Assembly: GCA_934090735.1 (NCBI GenBank)
Contig: CAKOJR010000001.1
Coordinates: forward strand, 1-64,000
Direction of reading: 5' to 3'
Length of the DNA: 64,000 nucleotides
From: an uncultured Bacilli bacterium
Lineage (GTDB): Bacteria > Bacillota_I > Bacilli_A > RF39 > UBA660
Shown here one piece after another: positions 16,414 to 26,171 of the stretch (position 1 is its first letter; the number at the start of each line of letters is the position of its first letter). Below the pieces are notes generated by a model. The model was not told the origin of the DNA, did not search any database, and saw only the letters and a program-made list of their open reading frames with translations. The translations under genes and the position numbers were made by a program.

Positions 16414-18819
16414 TTGATTAAAGTGAAAGACTATTTTGAATTTAAAAATTATGATGATGCGATAAGTTTAGATGCTGCTATTGTAAGAGGAAGTAATTTT
16501 AGGATAACTGTCTTGTCTGATGTTTTAGTGCGTATTGAGTTTAGTCCTGAAGGTAAGTTTGAAGATAGACCGACTGAACTTGTTAAATTTAGAAAATTTG
16601 ATGTTCCTAAATTTTTGAAAAAGGAAGACGAAAATTTCTTAGTTATTACGACTAATTATTTTAAACTTGAGTATCAAAAAGGAAAACCTTTATATGGAAC
16701 TAAAATGAATCCTAGTGTTAATTTTAAAATAAGTTTAAATAATACAGATAAGGTTTGGTTTTTTGGAGCAGCTGAGGCAAGAAATTTTAAGGGAACAAGT
16801 TATAGTTTTGATAATGGCAATCTTAGTTTTGGAAAAGGTCTTTATTCAACTGATGGTTTTGTTTCTTTAGATGATAGTAAAAGTCTTATCTTTAATAAAG
16901 ATGGATCACTTGGTAAGAGAAGTGATGAAAGAATAGATACTTATGTATTTATGTATCGTAAGGATTTTGGGTATTGTTTAAGAGATTATTTTAAACTTAC
17001 ATTAAAGCCTAGTTTACTTCCTAGATATGCTTTAGGTGTATGGTGGAATAAAGATGTTACATATGATTATAAGATGATTGAAGATTTAGTATGGGCATTT
17101 AAGAAAAATGAGATACCTTTATCTGTGTTTTTACTTGGCCCAGAGTGGCATATGACTTATGAAAATACCTATACTGGTTATACTTTTGATTATAATTTAA
17201 TACCTAATCCTAAGGAACTTGCAGATTATTTACATAGTAATAATATAAGACTTGGAGTAAATATTGATCCTTCTGGTGGTATTAGTCCTGATGAGATAGC
17301 TTATACAAGATTTAAACAGATATCTGGATATACTAATGAAGGAGTTATTCCATTTAATGTATTTAATAAACAAATGTTAACAGCGTATTTTGATGAATTT
17401 ATTAAACCTCTTAATGAAATTGGTGTAGATTTTTATTGGATAGATTATAATAATAAAGATGATCTTTATACGTTAAGAGCACTTAATTATTATCATTTTA
17501 ATAATTATAAATCTGGTAAAAAGAGAAGAGGAATGATACTATCTAGAAATGGAATGCTTGCTTCTCATTTGATGCCTGTTTTATATAGTGGTAAAACTGT
17601 TGTGTCTTGGGATAGTTTAAAGACACTTCCTGAGTATAATTCTAGAGCTGCTAATATTGGACTTTCTTGGTGGAGTCATGATATAGGTGGATTTAGTGGA
17701 GGAGTAGAAGATCCAGAACTTTATATGAGATATGTACAGTTTGGAACATATAGCCCGATACTTCGTTTTAGTAGTGATGCTTCACATTTTTATAAGAGAG
17801 AGCCATGGCTTTGGGATGTTAAAACATTTAGTGTTGTTAAAGAGTATTTGAAGTTAAGACACAGACTTATTCCATATATTTATACAGAGGCTTATAAGTA
17901 TTCAAAGACAGGGCTTCCTTTAGTACAACCACTTTATTATAGATATCCGGAAATTTATGATGAACCAACATATAGAAATGAATATTATTTTGGGACAGAG
18001 TTATTTATAGCACCAATTACAACTAAAAGGGATCTTTTGATGAATCGTACTATTCATAGAATATTTTTACCTAATGGTGTGTGGTATGATTTTAAGACTG
18101 GTAAGAAGTTTATTGGTGGTAAGAGGTATGTATCTTTCTTTAAGGATGAGGATTATCCTGTGTTTGCTAAGCAAGGAACTATTATTCCAATGAGTTTTTT
18201 ATCTAATGAAGATTTAAATAATACAGAGGTTCCAAGTAAACTAGAGGTACATGTATTTCCTGGAGCTAGTAATGTTTATAAGTTATATGAGGATGATGGA
18301 ATAAGTACGGCTTATGAAGATGGCTTTTATTTGGTAACTGATATTGATTATAATTATCAAGCAAATAATTTTACGGTTATTATTAGACCTACTGAAGGTA
18401 AAAGCGGAATAGTGCCATTAAAGAGGGATTATTTAGTTCGTTTTAGAAATACGAGAAAAGCTAGTGATATTGATGTATTTATTGCTGATGCAACGTATGA
18501 TAATTATGATAGTTATGTTGATGGTAATGATTTTGTAGTACTCGTTAAGGATGTATCAACTGCTAAACAGCTTACAATCAATTGTAGGGGTAAAGATATT
18601 GAAATTGATGCAGAGAGAATTATTAATGATGATATTGATAGTATTTTAAGTGATTTACAGATTAAGACTAGCTTGAAAGAGAATATTGCTGCTATCTTAT
18701 TTAGTGATTTAGAAATAAAGAATAAGAGAATCGAAGTTAGAAAATTAAGAGCTAAAGGATTAAATGGAAAATATATAAGAATGTTCTTAAAACTACTTGA
18801 ATATATTGCAGAAATTTAA
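16414..18819 (+). CDS. Glycoside hydrolase family 31 alpha-glucosidase
   Basis: 801 aa. The beta-sandwich N-domain is followed by a TIM barrel with GVWWNKDVTYDY near 209-220 and the nucleophile aspartate in FYWIDYNN (near 345-352, equivalent to WxDMNE). The general acid region is SWWSHDIGGFSGG (near 425-437), then FSPILRFSS and PYIYTEAYK. There is no signal peptide, so it is intracellular and should release alpha-linked glucose or xylose from oligosaccharides. The start is uncertain: TTG at 16414 or GTG at 16423, both downstream of TTAGGG. A ~60-residue Ile/Asp/Lys-rich tail follows the C-terminal beta domain. Confidence 0.9.
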   Translation: MIKVKDYFEFKNYDDAISLDAAIVRGSNFRITVLSDVLVRIEFSPEGKFEDRPTELVKFRKFDVPKFLKKEDENFLVITTNYFKLEYQKGKPLYGTKMNPSVNFKISLNNTDKVWFFGAAEARNFKGTSYSFDNGNLSFGKGLYSTDGFVSLDDSKSLIFNKDGSLGKRSDERIDTYVFMYRKDFGYCLRDYFKLTLKPSLLPRYALGVWWNKDVTYDYKMIEDLVWAFKKNEIPLSVFLLGPEWHMTYENTYTGYTFDYNLIPNPKELADYLHSNNIRLGVNIDPSGGISPDEIAYTRFKQISGYTNEGVIPFNVFNKQMLTAYFDEFIKPLNEIGVDFYWIDYNNKDDLYTLRALNYYHFNNYKSGKKRRGMILSRNGMLASHLMPVLYSGKTVVSWDSLKTLPEYNSRAANIGLSWWSHDIGGFSGGVEDPELYMRYVQFGTYSPILRFSSDASHFYKREPWLWDVKTFSVVKEYLKLRHRLIPYIYTEAYKYSKTGLPLVQPLYYRYPEIYDEPTYRNEYYFGTELFIAPITTKRDLLMNRTIHRIFLPNGVWYDFKTGKKFIGGKRYVSFFKDEDYPVFAKQGTIIPMSFLSNEDLNNTEVPSKLEVHVFPGASNVYKLYEDDGISTAYEDGFYLVTDIDYNYQANNFTVIIRPTEGKSGIVPLKRDYLVRFRNTRKASDIDVFIADATYDNYDSYVDGNDFVVLVKDVSTAKQLTINCRGKDIEIDAERIINDDIDSILSDLQIKTSLKENIAAILFSDLEIKNKRIEVRKLRAKGLNGKYIRMFLKLLEYIAEI

Positions 18820-18825
18820 TATAAT
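18797..18825 (+). promoter_or_regulatory. Promoter of the leuS T-box transcript
   Basis: TTGAAT (18797-18802), 17-bp spacer, TATAAT (18820-18825). The -10 box begins right after the GH31 stop codon. Confidence 0.85.
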
Positions 18826-18831
18826 ACACTT

Positions 18832-19015
18832 TAAGCAGATGAAGAAAGAGTATTAGTAAATTATTTATTTATAGAGAGTTAATGGTTGGTGAGAGTTAAT
18901 AGTAAAAATTTATGAACTTGCTTTTGGATGTGTTAGGTGAAGGCCTTTAAGACTTTTGAGTAATAATTAAGGTGGTACCACGGTCTTTCGTCCTTTGGAT
19001 GATGGCCGTTTTTTT
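18832..19015 (+). promoter_or_regulatory. T-box leader, leucine (membrane protein-leuS operon)
   Basis: The leader has an AGAGAG and GGTGAGAG Stem I segment and the T-box AAGGTGGTACCACGG at 18969-18983. The terminator CGGTC/GGCCG plus seven T lies at 18981-19015. The first gene after it is a small membrane protein, with leuS coupled behind. tRNA-Leu specificity is inferred from leuS. Confidence 0.9.
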
Positions 19016-19025
19016 ATGGAGGAGT

Positions 19026-19382
19026 ATGGATAATTTAATAGTGTTTGTTGTTAGTTTTGTGATTGTCTTTATAACTTATTTTATTATTTATTTAATTAAA
19101 TATAAGAAGGGAACAATTAAGGAAACTAAGGAAGTTAAGTTTTTATGTTATAAGTATAGAGTTAAAATTAAAGATATGAATTTTAAACGGTTATGGTTTG
19201 TGTTTGCACTTCTTAATGCATTTATAATAAGCGTGAGTGGGACAGTATGTACAAGTTTAAAGATTGGTTATGTGTGGCAGGTGCTTACAGGATTTGGACT
19301 TTTATTTATAATGATATTTTTAGTGTATGGAGCACTAGGTAAGATTTTAGTAAGAAAAGAGAAGAAAGGTGATAGAAAATGA
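19026..19382 (+). CDS. Small membrane protein co-transcribed with leuS
   Basis: 118 aa with an N-terminal membrane helix (residues 3-24), a basic cytoplasmic loop and two more helices (about 55-75 and 80-105), ending in RKEKKGDRK. The start at 19026 follows GGAGGA; the earlier in-frame ATG at 18972 lies inside the T-box and is rejected. Its last 4 bp overlap the leuS start (ATGA). T-box control by leucine status and coupling to leuS are visible. Function unknown; a transporter accessory role would be speculation. Confidence 0.8.
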   Translation: MDNLIVFVVSFVIVFITYFIIYLIKYKKGTIKETKEVKFLCYKYRVKIKDMNFKRLWFVFALLNAFIISVSGTVCTSLKIGYVWQVLTGFGLLFIMIFLVYGALGKILVRKEKKGDRK

Positions 19383-21778
19383 TTAATACAAGAATTATTG
19401 AAAAGAAATGGCAAAAGAGATGGGAAGAAGAAGGGGTATTTACTGCTAAGAATAATAGTGATAAGGAAAAGTATTATATTTTAGTTGAGTTTCCATATCC
19501 ATCAGGAGCTGGACTTCATGTAGGACATGTTAGAAGTTACACAGCGCTTGATGCAATGGCTAGACTTAAAAGAGCTCAAGGATACAATGTTCTTTATCCA
19601 ATAGGATGGGATGCATTTGGAGCTCCAGCAGAGCAGTATGCAATAAAAAATCATGTATATCCAAGTAAGATGGTTAGTGAGTGTATAGATAATTTTAAGC
19701 ATCAAATTAAATCACTTGGTATATCATTTGATTGGAGTAGAGAGATTAATACAAGTAGTCCAGAGTATTATAAGTGGACTCAGTGGCAGTTTTTACAGTT
19801 TTATAAGGCAGGTTTAGCATATAAAGCTGAGAAGGATATTAATTGGTGTCCTAATTGTAAGATGGGATTATCTAATGAAGATGCTGCTGGCGGTGTATGT
19901 GAAAGATGTGGCTCTAAGGTTGAGAAGAAGCTTAAAAATCAGTGGATGCTTAAGATGACAGCTTATGCTGATAGTTTAATTGAGGGACTAAAAGATACTG
20001 ACTTTATGGAAAAGATTAAGACAGCACAGATTAACTGGATTGGTAAGAGCGTTGGTGCTGAGGTTGATTTTAAACTTAATGGTGCAGAAGACGTGCTTAA
20101 GGTATTTACAACAAGATGTGATACTTTATATGGTGTAACGTTTATGGTAATGAGTCCAGAACATCCATTTTTAGAAAAGTATAAAGATAGAATTAAAAAT
20201 ATAAATGAGTTAAAGGCTTATCAAGAAGCTGCTAAAGTTAAAAGTGAAATTGAAAGAACTGATGAAAGTAAGGAGAAGACTGGTATTAAGTTAGATGGAC
20301 TTGAAGCAGTTAATCCAGTAAGTGGTGAGATTATTCCAATATATGTTTCTGATTATGTTTTAGCTGGATATGGTACAGGTGCTATAATGGCAGTTCCAGC
20401 ACATGATACTAGAGATTATGCTTTTGCGAAGAAGTTTGGTATTAAGATTATTCCGGTTATTGAAGGCGGAGATATTTCTAAAGAAGCTTATACTGGTGAT
20501 GGGGTTCATATTAATTCTGGCGTTTTAGATGGACTTGGTAAGGAAGATGCAATCAATACTTGCCTTAAATATTTAGAAGATAATCGTATTGGTAAGAAGA
20601 CTACTAATTATAGATTACAAGACTGGATTTTCTCTAGACAGAGATTCTGGGGTGAGCCGATTCCAATGATTTATTGTGAAGATTGTGGATGGGTTCCTGT
20701 TCCAGAAGAAGAACTTCCTTTAGTACTACCAGACGTTAAGAGTTATGAACCAACTGATAATGGAGAAAGTCCACTAAGTACACTTGATGAATGGGTAAAT
20801 GTTCCTTGTCCACACTGCGGTAAGATGGCGAAGAGAGAGACTGATACAATGCCTAACTGGGCCGGATCATCTTGGTACTGGATTAGATATATGGATCCAA
20901 ATAATGATAAAGAGTTTGCTAGCCGTGAAGCGATGGATTACTGGGGACAAGTTGATTATTATAATGGTGGTATGGAACATGCTACAAGACATTTGCTTTA
21001 TGCAAGATTCTGGAATCAGTTCTTGTATGATCAAGGTTTGGTAAGTGTTAGAGAACCATTTAAGAAAAGAGTAGCTCATGGTATGATTTTGGGTGAAAAC
21101 AATGAAAAGATGAGTAAGAGTAAAGGTAATGTAGTTAATCCAGATGATATGGTTGCTAATTATGGTGCCGATGCTCTTAGAACTTATGAAATGTTTATTG
21201 GAGATTATCCTAAAGATGCTGCTTGGAGTGAAAATGGTCTTAAAGGATGCAGAAAGTTCTTAGAAAGAGTAGATAGAATTAAGGCTAAACTTATCAGTGG
21301 TGAAGAATATTCTAAGAATTTAGAAAGTTTAATGCATAAGACTATTAAGAAAGTTACTAATGATTTACTTAGCATGAAGTATAATACAGCAGTAAGTGCT
21401 TTAATGATTTTACTTAATGCTATGGAAAAAGAGGAGTCTATTACTCATAAGGATTACAGAACGCTACTAGCACTACTTAATCCAATTGCTCCTCACATTA
21501 CAGAAGAACTTAATGAGGAATGTAAGCTTGGAGAAGAACTTGCAGTAAGCTCTTGGCCAGAATATGATGAAAGTAAAACAACTGATTCTGAGTTTGAGAT
21601 AGGCGTTCAAGTTAATGGAAAACTTAGAGGAAGCGTATTAATTAGTGAAGATGATTCTGAAGAAGAAATAAAGACGAAAGCACTTAATAATGAAAATGTT
21701 AAAAAGTATACAGATGGCCTTAATATAGTTAAAGTTATTGTAGTACCAAAGAGAATTGTTAGTGTTATAGTTAAATAG
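19379..21778 (+). CDS. leuS: Leucyl-tRNA synthetase
   Basis: 799 aa class I synthetase charging tRNA-Leu. The HIGH motif is HVGH (PSGAGLHVGHVRSYT, near residues 43-52). The zinc-binding insertion is CPNCKMG...CERCGSK (near 157-178), editing-domain residues include GTGAIMAVPAHDTRDYAF, and KMSKS is at about 577-581. The C-terminal LRGSVLIS domain is complete. It is coupled to the preceding membrane protein by ATGA overlap and controlled by the T-box. Confidence 0.97.
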   Translation: MINTRIIEKKWQKRWEEEGVFTAKNNSDKEKYYILVEFPYPSGAGLHVGHVRSYTALDAMARLKRAQGYNVLYPIGWDAFGAPAEQYAIKNHVYPSKMVSECIDNFKHQIKSLGISFDWSREINTSSPEYYKWTQWQFLQFYKAGLAYKAEKDINWCPNCKMGLSNEDAAGGVCERCGSKVEKKLKNQWMLKMTAYADSLIEGLKDTDFMEKIKTAQINWIGKSVGAEVDFKLNGAEDVLKVFTTRCDTLYGVTFMVMSPEHPFLEKYKDRIKNINELKAYQEAAKVKSEIERTDESKEKTGIKLDGLEAVNPVSGEIIPIYVSDYVLAGYGTGAIMAVPAHDTRDYAFAKKFGIKIIPVIEGGDISKEAYTGDGVHINSGVLDGLGKEDAINTCLKYLEDNRIGKKTTNYRLQDWIFSRQRFWGEPIPMIYCEDCGWVPVPEEELPLVLPDVKSYEPTDNGESPLSTLDEWVNVPCPHCGKMAKRETDTMPNWAGSSWYWIRYMDPNNDKEFASREAMDYWGQVDYYNGGMEHATRHLLYARFWNQFLYDQGLVSVREPFKKRVAHGMILGENNEKMSKSKGNVVNPDDMVANYGADALRTYEMFIGDYPKDAAWSENGLKGCRKFLERVDRIKAKLISGEEYSKNLESLMHKTIKKVTNDLLSMKYNTAVSALMILLNAMEKEESITHKDYRTLLALLNPIAPHITEELNEECKLGEELAVSSWPEYDESKTTDSEFEIGVQVNGKLRGSVLISEDDSEEEIKTKALNNENVKKYTDGLNIVKVIVVPKRIVSVIVK

Positions 21779-21806
21779 AACTTGGATGAAATATTTCCAA
21801 GTTTTT
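21779..21806 (+). terminator. Rho-independent terminator of leuS
   Basis: AACTTGGA/TCCAAGTT stem (8 bp) followed by a T-tract, immediately after the leuS stop. Confidence 0.85.
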
Positions 21807-21861
21807 ATATGGACTAAATAAAATTATTATTATATAATGTTATCATAAGGAAGGTATAGAT

Positions 21862-23550
21862 ATGAAGAAAATAATTAGTTTAATTATTGTATGCACGATA
21901 ATTATTTCTGGAATGTTTATATATAGAAATGATAATAAAAAGACTTTTACTGATGATAATAGTGCTGAACCAATAATAGCAGCATTTATTGACGGAGAAG
22001 AAAGTACTACATTTCCAACAAATAGTAAATATGTAGCATCTGTTGAATGTACTAAAAATGGTGTTAAGCAAAATGTGGGAGCTAAAGCTACTTGGAATGG
22101 CACTAAATGGGTAGTATCTATTGATGATATAAGTGCTGGAAATGTTAGATGTAGTGCAAACTTTGTAACACCTACTTTAACTAATTTGATTTTAGCTGAT
22201 AATGAAGTTAAGGCACCACTTACTACTCCTGGTCGTGATGTTGCTGCTTATACGTTAGATGATGCTCAAACACATGTGGCAAGTGTTTCTACTGATGAAC
22301 AAAATTATTATATTACTTATGCATCATCTTGGACTGTTGGAGATGTTAGGATGGGATTTGATCATACATTTGAATTGGTGAATCCTGCCGTTACATATGA
22401 TACATATGCAAATTCATATTCTAGTTTAGTTGGTAAATATTTACCTTATAGTACTATTAGTTGTAATAATTTAAGTTGTTCTGGCCAAAAAACAGCTGGA
22501 ACTAAAAGTAAAACTACGGGATTACAAAGCGTAATATATATTGTAAGCGCTACTTCTGATAGTTTTACATATAAACGTATTTCATCTACTAAGAATATGT
22601 CAGAATCTTTACTTGCAAGTACGGAAGATGATTATGGTACTTCATATTATTATAGAGGAAATGTTAAAGATAATTACGTACAATTTGCAAATAAATGCTG
22701 GCGAATAGTAAGAATAACAGGCGATGGTTCAGTCAAATTAGTGCTTCATAATGATAATGTTTCTGATGCTACAAACCCTTGTTCATCTGTTAATAATAAT
22801 GATACTGCAGCCTTTGCACATTATGATGGTACTTCTTATATTAGTCTTTTTAATTCTAATTATAATGATAATACATATATGGGATTTATGTATGGTGCAA
22901 CAGGTGCAAGTGATTATACAAGTACGCATGCAAATACAAATAAAAGCGTAGTACTTACAAATTTAGAAACATGGTATAATAATAATTTAGCACCATATGA
23001 AAGTAAACTTGCAGATACAATATGGTGTAATGATAAAAAAACATTTAAAACGTATACACAAAAAGGTACGACAACTTATGGTACTGGATTTGGTTATGGG
23101 ACTAATGTGACAGGCTATGGTGCATATGACAGAATTTATGGTAGTGATACTCATTCATATGCCAAACCGAGTTTAGTATGCCCTGATGATAATGATGGTG
23201 GAAAGTTATCTAAGTTTACTGTTAATGATACAATTAATGGCAATGGTAAGCTTACATATAAAATTGGGTTGTTAACTGCGGATGAAGTTGCTTTTGCTGG
23301 GGCTATGTATTCTACAAAAGATAGTTTATTTTATTTAGGTGAAAACGTTGGCGATACAGCATGGTGGACAATGTCACCAGCGGATTTTACTAGTAATCAA
23401 GCATTTATTTTTGAGGTTAAAAAAAATAGTTTGGGTACAGCATTTTCAGCTTATGGGAGTGCAGCGTTGCGACCTGCTATATCACTCGTATCTGGTATTG
23501 AAGTTACTAGTGGAACAGGTACTAGTGAAGATCCTTATGTTGTAAATTAG
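21862..23550 (+). CDS. Secreted surface protein, DUF6273-like C-terminal domain (paralogue 2)
   Basis: 562 aa. An N-terminal membrane or signal segment (residues 3-21) is followed by a short Cys-containing beta domain. A module beginning NLILADNEVKAPLTTPG then leads into YDTYANSYSSLVGKYLP, also seen in the protein at 56330. The conserved LLASTEDDYGTSYYYRG...CWRIVRITGDGSVKLVLHN and WWTMSP...LRPAISL core completes it. The C-terminal core is in ordinary AT-rich codons, unlike the paralogue at 5438. Probably surface-exposed ligand binding. It is monocistronic. Identification rests on internal homology and the C-terminal family pattern. Confidence 0.78.
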   Translation: MKKIISLIIVCTIIISGMFIYRNDNKKTFTDDNSAEPIIAAFIDGEESTTFPTNSKYVASVECTKNGVKQNVGAKATWNGTKWVVSIDDISAGNVRCSANFVTPTLTNLILADNEVKAPLTTPGRDVAAYTLDDAQTHVASVSTDEQNYYITYASSWTVGDVRMGFDHTFELVNPAVTYDTYANSYSSLVGKYLPYSTISCNNLSCSGQKTAGTKSKTTGLQSVIYIVSATSDSFTYKRISSTKNMSESLLASTEDDYGTSYYYRGNVKDNYVQFANKCWRIVRITGDGSVKLVLHNDNVSDATNPCSSVNNNDTAAFAHYDGTSYISLFNSNYNDNTYMGFMYGATGASDYTSTHANTNKSVVLTNLETWYNNNLAPYESKLADTIWCNDKKTFKTYTQKGTTTYGTGFGYGTNVTGYGAYDRIYGSDTHSYAKPSLVCPDDNDGGKLSKFTVNDTINGNGKLTYKIGLLTADEVAFAGAMYSTKDSLFYLGENVGDTAWWTMSPADFTSNQAFIFEVKKNSLGTAFSAYGSAALRPAISLVSGIEVTSGTGTSEDPYVVN

Positions 23551-23597
23551 ATGTTTATGTAGTAAAATGGTATTAGAAAGTAGAAAGAGGTTGTTTT

Positions 23598-24581
23598 ATG
23601 AGTCAGTATGAAGCTTATGAAAGTGCAAGTACGTTAGCTAATACAACGTTAGCAGTTGGTGGAGCATTTGCAATTATTTATTTAGTTGTTATGTTAATAA
23701 GTTTTGTTTTAACGATAATAACTTTAGTTGCGTTAGCTAAAATTTATAAGAAGTTAGGATTACATTGGTGGGCTGTTTTAGTTCCATTTTATGGACCTTG
23801 GGTTTTCTTTAAGGCGATGGATTTACCAGGATGGCTTTCTATACTTCCAGTAGCTAATATTCTTGCTCTTATTGTTGTTAATTATAGGTTAGCTGGTAAG
23901 TTTGGAAAAGGTGCAGGTTTTGGATTAGGTCTAGTTTTTTTAACATCAATTTTTTATATGATTTTAGGATTTGGTGATGCTACTGTAGTTGGTAGTGATA
24001 ATGCTGGTGATGTACAGTTTGATTTAATGGCAAATGATCCTAATGAGGGCGGAGAACTTAATTTAATGACTCCTGATCCTATTGGTGATATTCCTAGTGA
24101 GCCTGAAGAAGTTAAGGGTTTTGATTTAGAGGAGAAACCTAGTTTAGCAGAGCAAATTACTGCAGAACCAGTTAAGATTGAAACTTTAGATAGCACTCCT
24201 GAAGTGTTAGATATTCCTGTAGCAAGTGATACTAGCGTGGGAGATAATATATTTGCTAGTGAAGAGGTAAGTGCTGGCTCAGCTCCAATTAATGAACCAA
24301 GTTATAATGATAATATATTTGAAATGCCTGCTTTTAAGAGCGATGTAGCTGAAGAAAAGAAACCTGAAGAGATATTTAATAGTCCACAGTTTGAAAATAC
24401 TATATCAATTGATAAAATAAGTAATCCTGAAATGCCAACTTCTGAAGTTGAGATGCCTAAGGTAAGCAGTGATGCTATAGCAGAAGAATTTATTAACAAT
24501 AATAAGATTTGTCCTAATTGTGGTTATAGTAATGGTAGCTCTATTAAAGCTTGTGTTAAATGTGGACATTTATTAGATTAA
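23598..24581 (+). CDS. DUF5684-type membrane protein with C-terminal zinc ribbon
   Basis: 327 aa. The N-terminal ~130 residues hold three or four membrane helices with the DUF5684-like ALAKIYKKLGLHWWAVLVPFYGPW and PVANILALIVVNYRLAGKFGKGAGFGLGL stretches. A long acidic, Pro/Glu/Ser-rich disordered linker (residues 140-295) follows. The protein ends in a zinc ribbon, CPNCGYSNGSSIKACVKCG. GGTTGT-preceded start with AGAAAGAGG Shine-Dalgarno. Function unknown; the layout suggests a membrane scaffold with a cytoplasmic zinc module. Confidence 0.75.
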   Translation: MSQYEAYESASTLANTTLAVGGAFAIIYLVVMLISFVLTIITLVALAKIYKKLGLHWWAVLVPFYGPWVFFKAMDLPGWLSILPVANILALIVVNYRLAGKFGKGAGFGLGLVFLTSIFYMILGFGDATVVGSDNAGDVQFDLMANDPNEGGELNLMTPDPIGDIPSEPEEVKGFDLEEKPSLAEQITAEPVKIETLDSTPEVLDIPVASDTSVGDNIFASEEVSAGSAPINEPSYNDNIFEMPAFKSDVAEEKKPEEIFNSPQFENTISIDKISNPEMPTSEVEMPKVSSDAIAEEFINNNKICPNCGYSNGSSIKACVKCGHLLD

Positions 24582-24603
24582 CTTCCTTTGTGGAAGTTTT
24601 TTT
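24580..24603 (+). terminator. Rho-independent terminator
   Basis: AACTTCC/GGAAGTT stem with a TTTGT loop and T-run, overlapping the stop of the preceding gene. Confidence 0.85.
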
Positions 24604-24719
24604 ATTAAAAAAATAGTAGTGTGAAATTTTTGACGCTAAAATTAATAAAATATTTTTTCTCTAGTTATGATTGTATTTACTAAAGGTGCTAAAAATTATA
24701 TAATTGTGATGGTGGTAAC

Positions 24720-25253
24720 ATGATAAAGGTATTTACAGGTCCAATGTTTAGTGGAAAGAGTGATGCTCTACTTAATGAGTATGATAAGAGATATCATAAG
24801 AGTAGAATTCTTCTATTTAAACCTAAGATGGATACAAGGGATTATGGGGTTGTTAAGACTCGTAAGGGTAAAGAGATTAATGCGATATTAGTTGATGATA
24901 TTAAGGATATTCCCAGTTATATAACTGATAAGATTAATACTATTTTTATTGATGAGGCTAATTTTTTAAAGGGTGATATAAATATTTTATTGGAGTTATC
25001 TGTTATGGAAGATTTAGATATTTATATTGCTGGACTTAATATGACTAGTGAGCAAGCTCCTTTTGGAATTATGCCACAGCTTTTAGCAATTGCTGATGAG
25101 ATAGAGATACTTCATGCTTCTTGTAATGAGTGTAATAGAGATGCTATCTATACTTATTATGATGGTAAGAAGAAAGGAGATATTTTGGTTGGTAATGATA
25201 ATTATATAGCTCTTTGTGCTAGGTGTTTAAGAAGGAAGAAAAATGAGAGGTAA
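24720..25253 (+). CDS. tdk: Thymidine kinase
   Basis: 177 aa type II thymidine kinase, phosphorylating thymidine to dTMP in salvage. The P-loop is GPMFSGKSD (residues 7-15) and the Walker B-like segment is IFIDEANF. The lasso/zinc domain is C-NEC...CARC (near 140-170). It overlaps tmk by 11 bp, so the two successive steps to dTDP are encoded in one translationally coupled unit. The upstream region has TTTACT-17-TATAAT near 24672-24700 and a GGTGGTAAC Shine-Dalgarno. Confidence 0.94.
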   Translation: MIKVFTGPMFSGKSDALLNEYDKRYHKSRILLFKPKMDTRDYGVVKTRKGKEINAILVDDIKDIPSYITDKINTIFIDEANFLKGDINILLELSVMEDLDIYIAGLNMTSEQAPFGIMPQLLAIADEIEILHASCNECNRDAIYTYYDGKKKGDILVGNDNYIALCARCLRRKKNER

Positions 25254-25875
25254 GTTACTTGTTATTGAGGGAACTGAGGGTTCTGGAAAAGAAACACAGG
25301 CTGATTTACTTGTTAAAAGATTAAATGAGATGGGTGAAGAAGCAGTAAAGATGCGTTTTCCAATGTATGATACACCTACTGGTAAGATAATTTATGAACA
25401 TATTTTAAATAAAGATGGAAATAGTTATTTTGATGAAGAAGTGGATCCTAAGGCATTATCTTTATATTATGCTGCTGATAGAGTGAATAATATAGGAAAG
25501 ATTAATGAGTTATTAGAAAAAGGTGTTCATGTAGTACTTGATAGATATGTTGAGTCTAATATGGCTTATCAAGCTAGTAAGTTTGATGATGTTAAAGATA
25601 GGGTTAATATGATATTTTGGATGGAGCAATTAGAGTTTAATTTACTTGATTTGCCAAGACCAGATAAAGTTATTTTCTTGTTCTTACCTTATCAATATAG
25701 ACCTTTAGTTGGTGAAGAAGCTGATCCAAAGTATCATAATATTGAGATGACTTATCATTTACTAAGTAGAAGATATGATTTTGGAGTTGTTAGCTGCGTC
25801 AATGATGATAAACTAAAGGATATAAGTTCAATTAGTGATGAAGTTTTAGAATATGTTAAGAATATTATCAAATAA
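25243..25875 (+). CDS. tmk: Thymidylate kinase
   Basis: 210 aa, converts dTMP to dTDP with ATP. P-loop EGTEGSGKETQ near residues 9-19; DRYVESNMAYQASK, the nucleotide/substrate DR-Y motif, near 100-113. The LID-like YQYRPLVGEEADPKYH region is longer than in Escherichia-type enzymes and resembles eukaryotic or Mollicute-type dTMP kinases. It overlaps tdk. Confidence 0.92.
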   Translation: MRGKLLVIEGTEGSGKETQADLLVKRLNEMGEEAVKMRFPMYDTPTGKIIYEHILNKDGNSYFDEEVDPKALSLYYAADRVNNIGKINELLEKGVHVVLDRYVESNMAYQASKFDDVKDRVNMIFWMEQLEFNLLDLPRPDKVIFLFLPYQYRPLVGEEADPKYHNIEMTYHLLSRRYDFGVVSCVNDDKLKDISSISDEVLEYVKNIIK

Positions 25876-25989
25876 ATGTAAAGTATTGTGCAAGTAATGT
25901 AAATATAAGGTATAATTGTTGTATGGATTTAGGCGAAAACTGACAATTGTTGACATTTCATTTTGATATCATGTATATTGGAGGATGAA

Positions 25990-26169
25990 ATGTTAGTTAA
26001 AGTTTTTGATGAATCGCATGAAAAAGATTTAGAACAAGCAGTTAATGCTTTTCTTATGACTAATATTGAGCTAATTGATATTAAGTATAGCGTGGGAGTA
26101 GCAACGTTTGGAGAAGAGCAGATTTATTGTTTTACTGCGATGATTATTTATAGAAATTTGAGTGAATAG
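25990..26169 (+). CDS. Cse60-family small protein
   Basis: 59 aa. The N-terminus LVKVFDESHEKDLEQAVNAFL and the C-terminal EEQIYCFTAMIIYR match the Cse60 family, which is known in Bacillus as a sigma-E-controlled sporulation protein. The start at 25990 follows GGAGGATGAA; the in-frame ATG at 25963 lacks a ribosome site. It lies immediately upstream of the flippase gene (2 bp gap). Biochemical function is unknown in the family. Its presence does not prove that this organism sporulates. Confidence 0.75.
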   Translation: MLVKVFDESHEKDLEQAVNAFLMTNIELIDIKYSVGVATFGEEQIYCFTAMIIYRNLSE

Positions 26170-26171
26170 TA

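Noticed and set aside
20799..21079. Overlapping frames inside leuS on both strands
   Set aside because: Shadows of the leuS coding frame; no ribosome sites and no recognisable domains.
24302..24499. Minus-strand frame in the acidic linker of the zinc-ribbon protein
   Set aside because: Arises from the complementary codon bias of a Glu/Pro/Ser-rich linker.
25950..25979. TTGACA-18-TATATT as the Cse60 promoter
   Set aside because: The predicted start would fall on the Shine-Dalgarno, leaving no leader. A TATAAT near 25912 is a better, but unproven, candidate.
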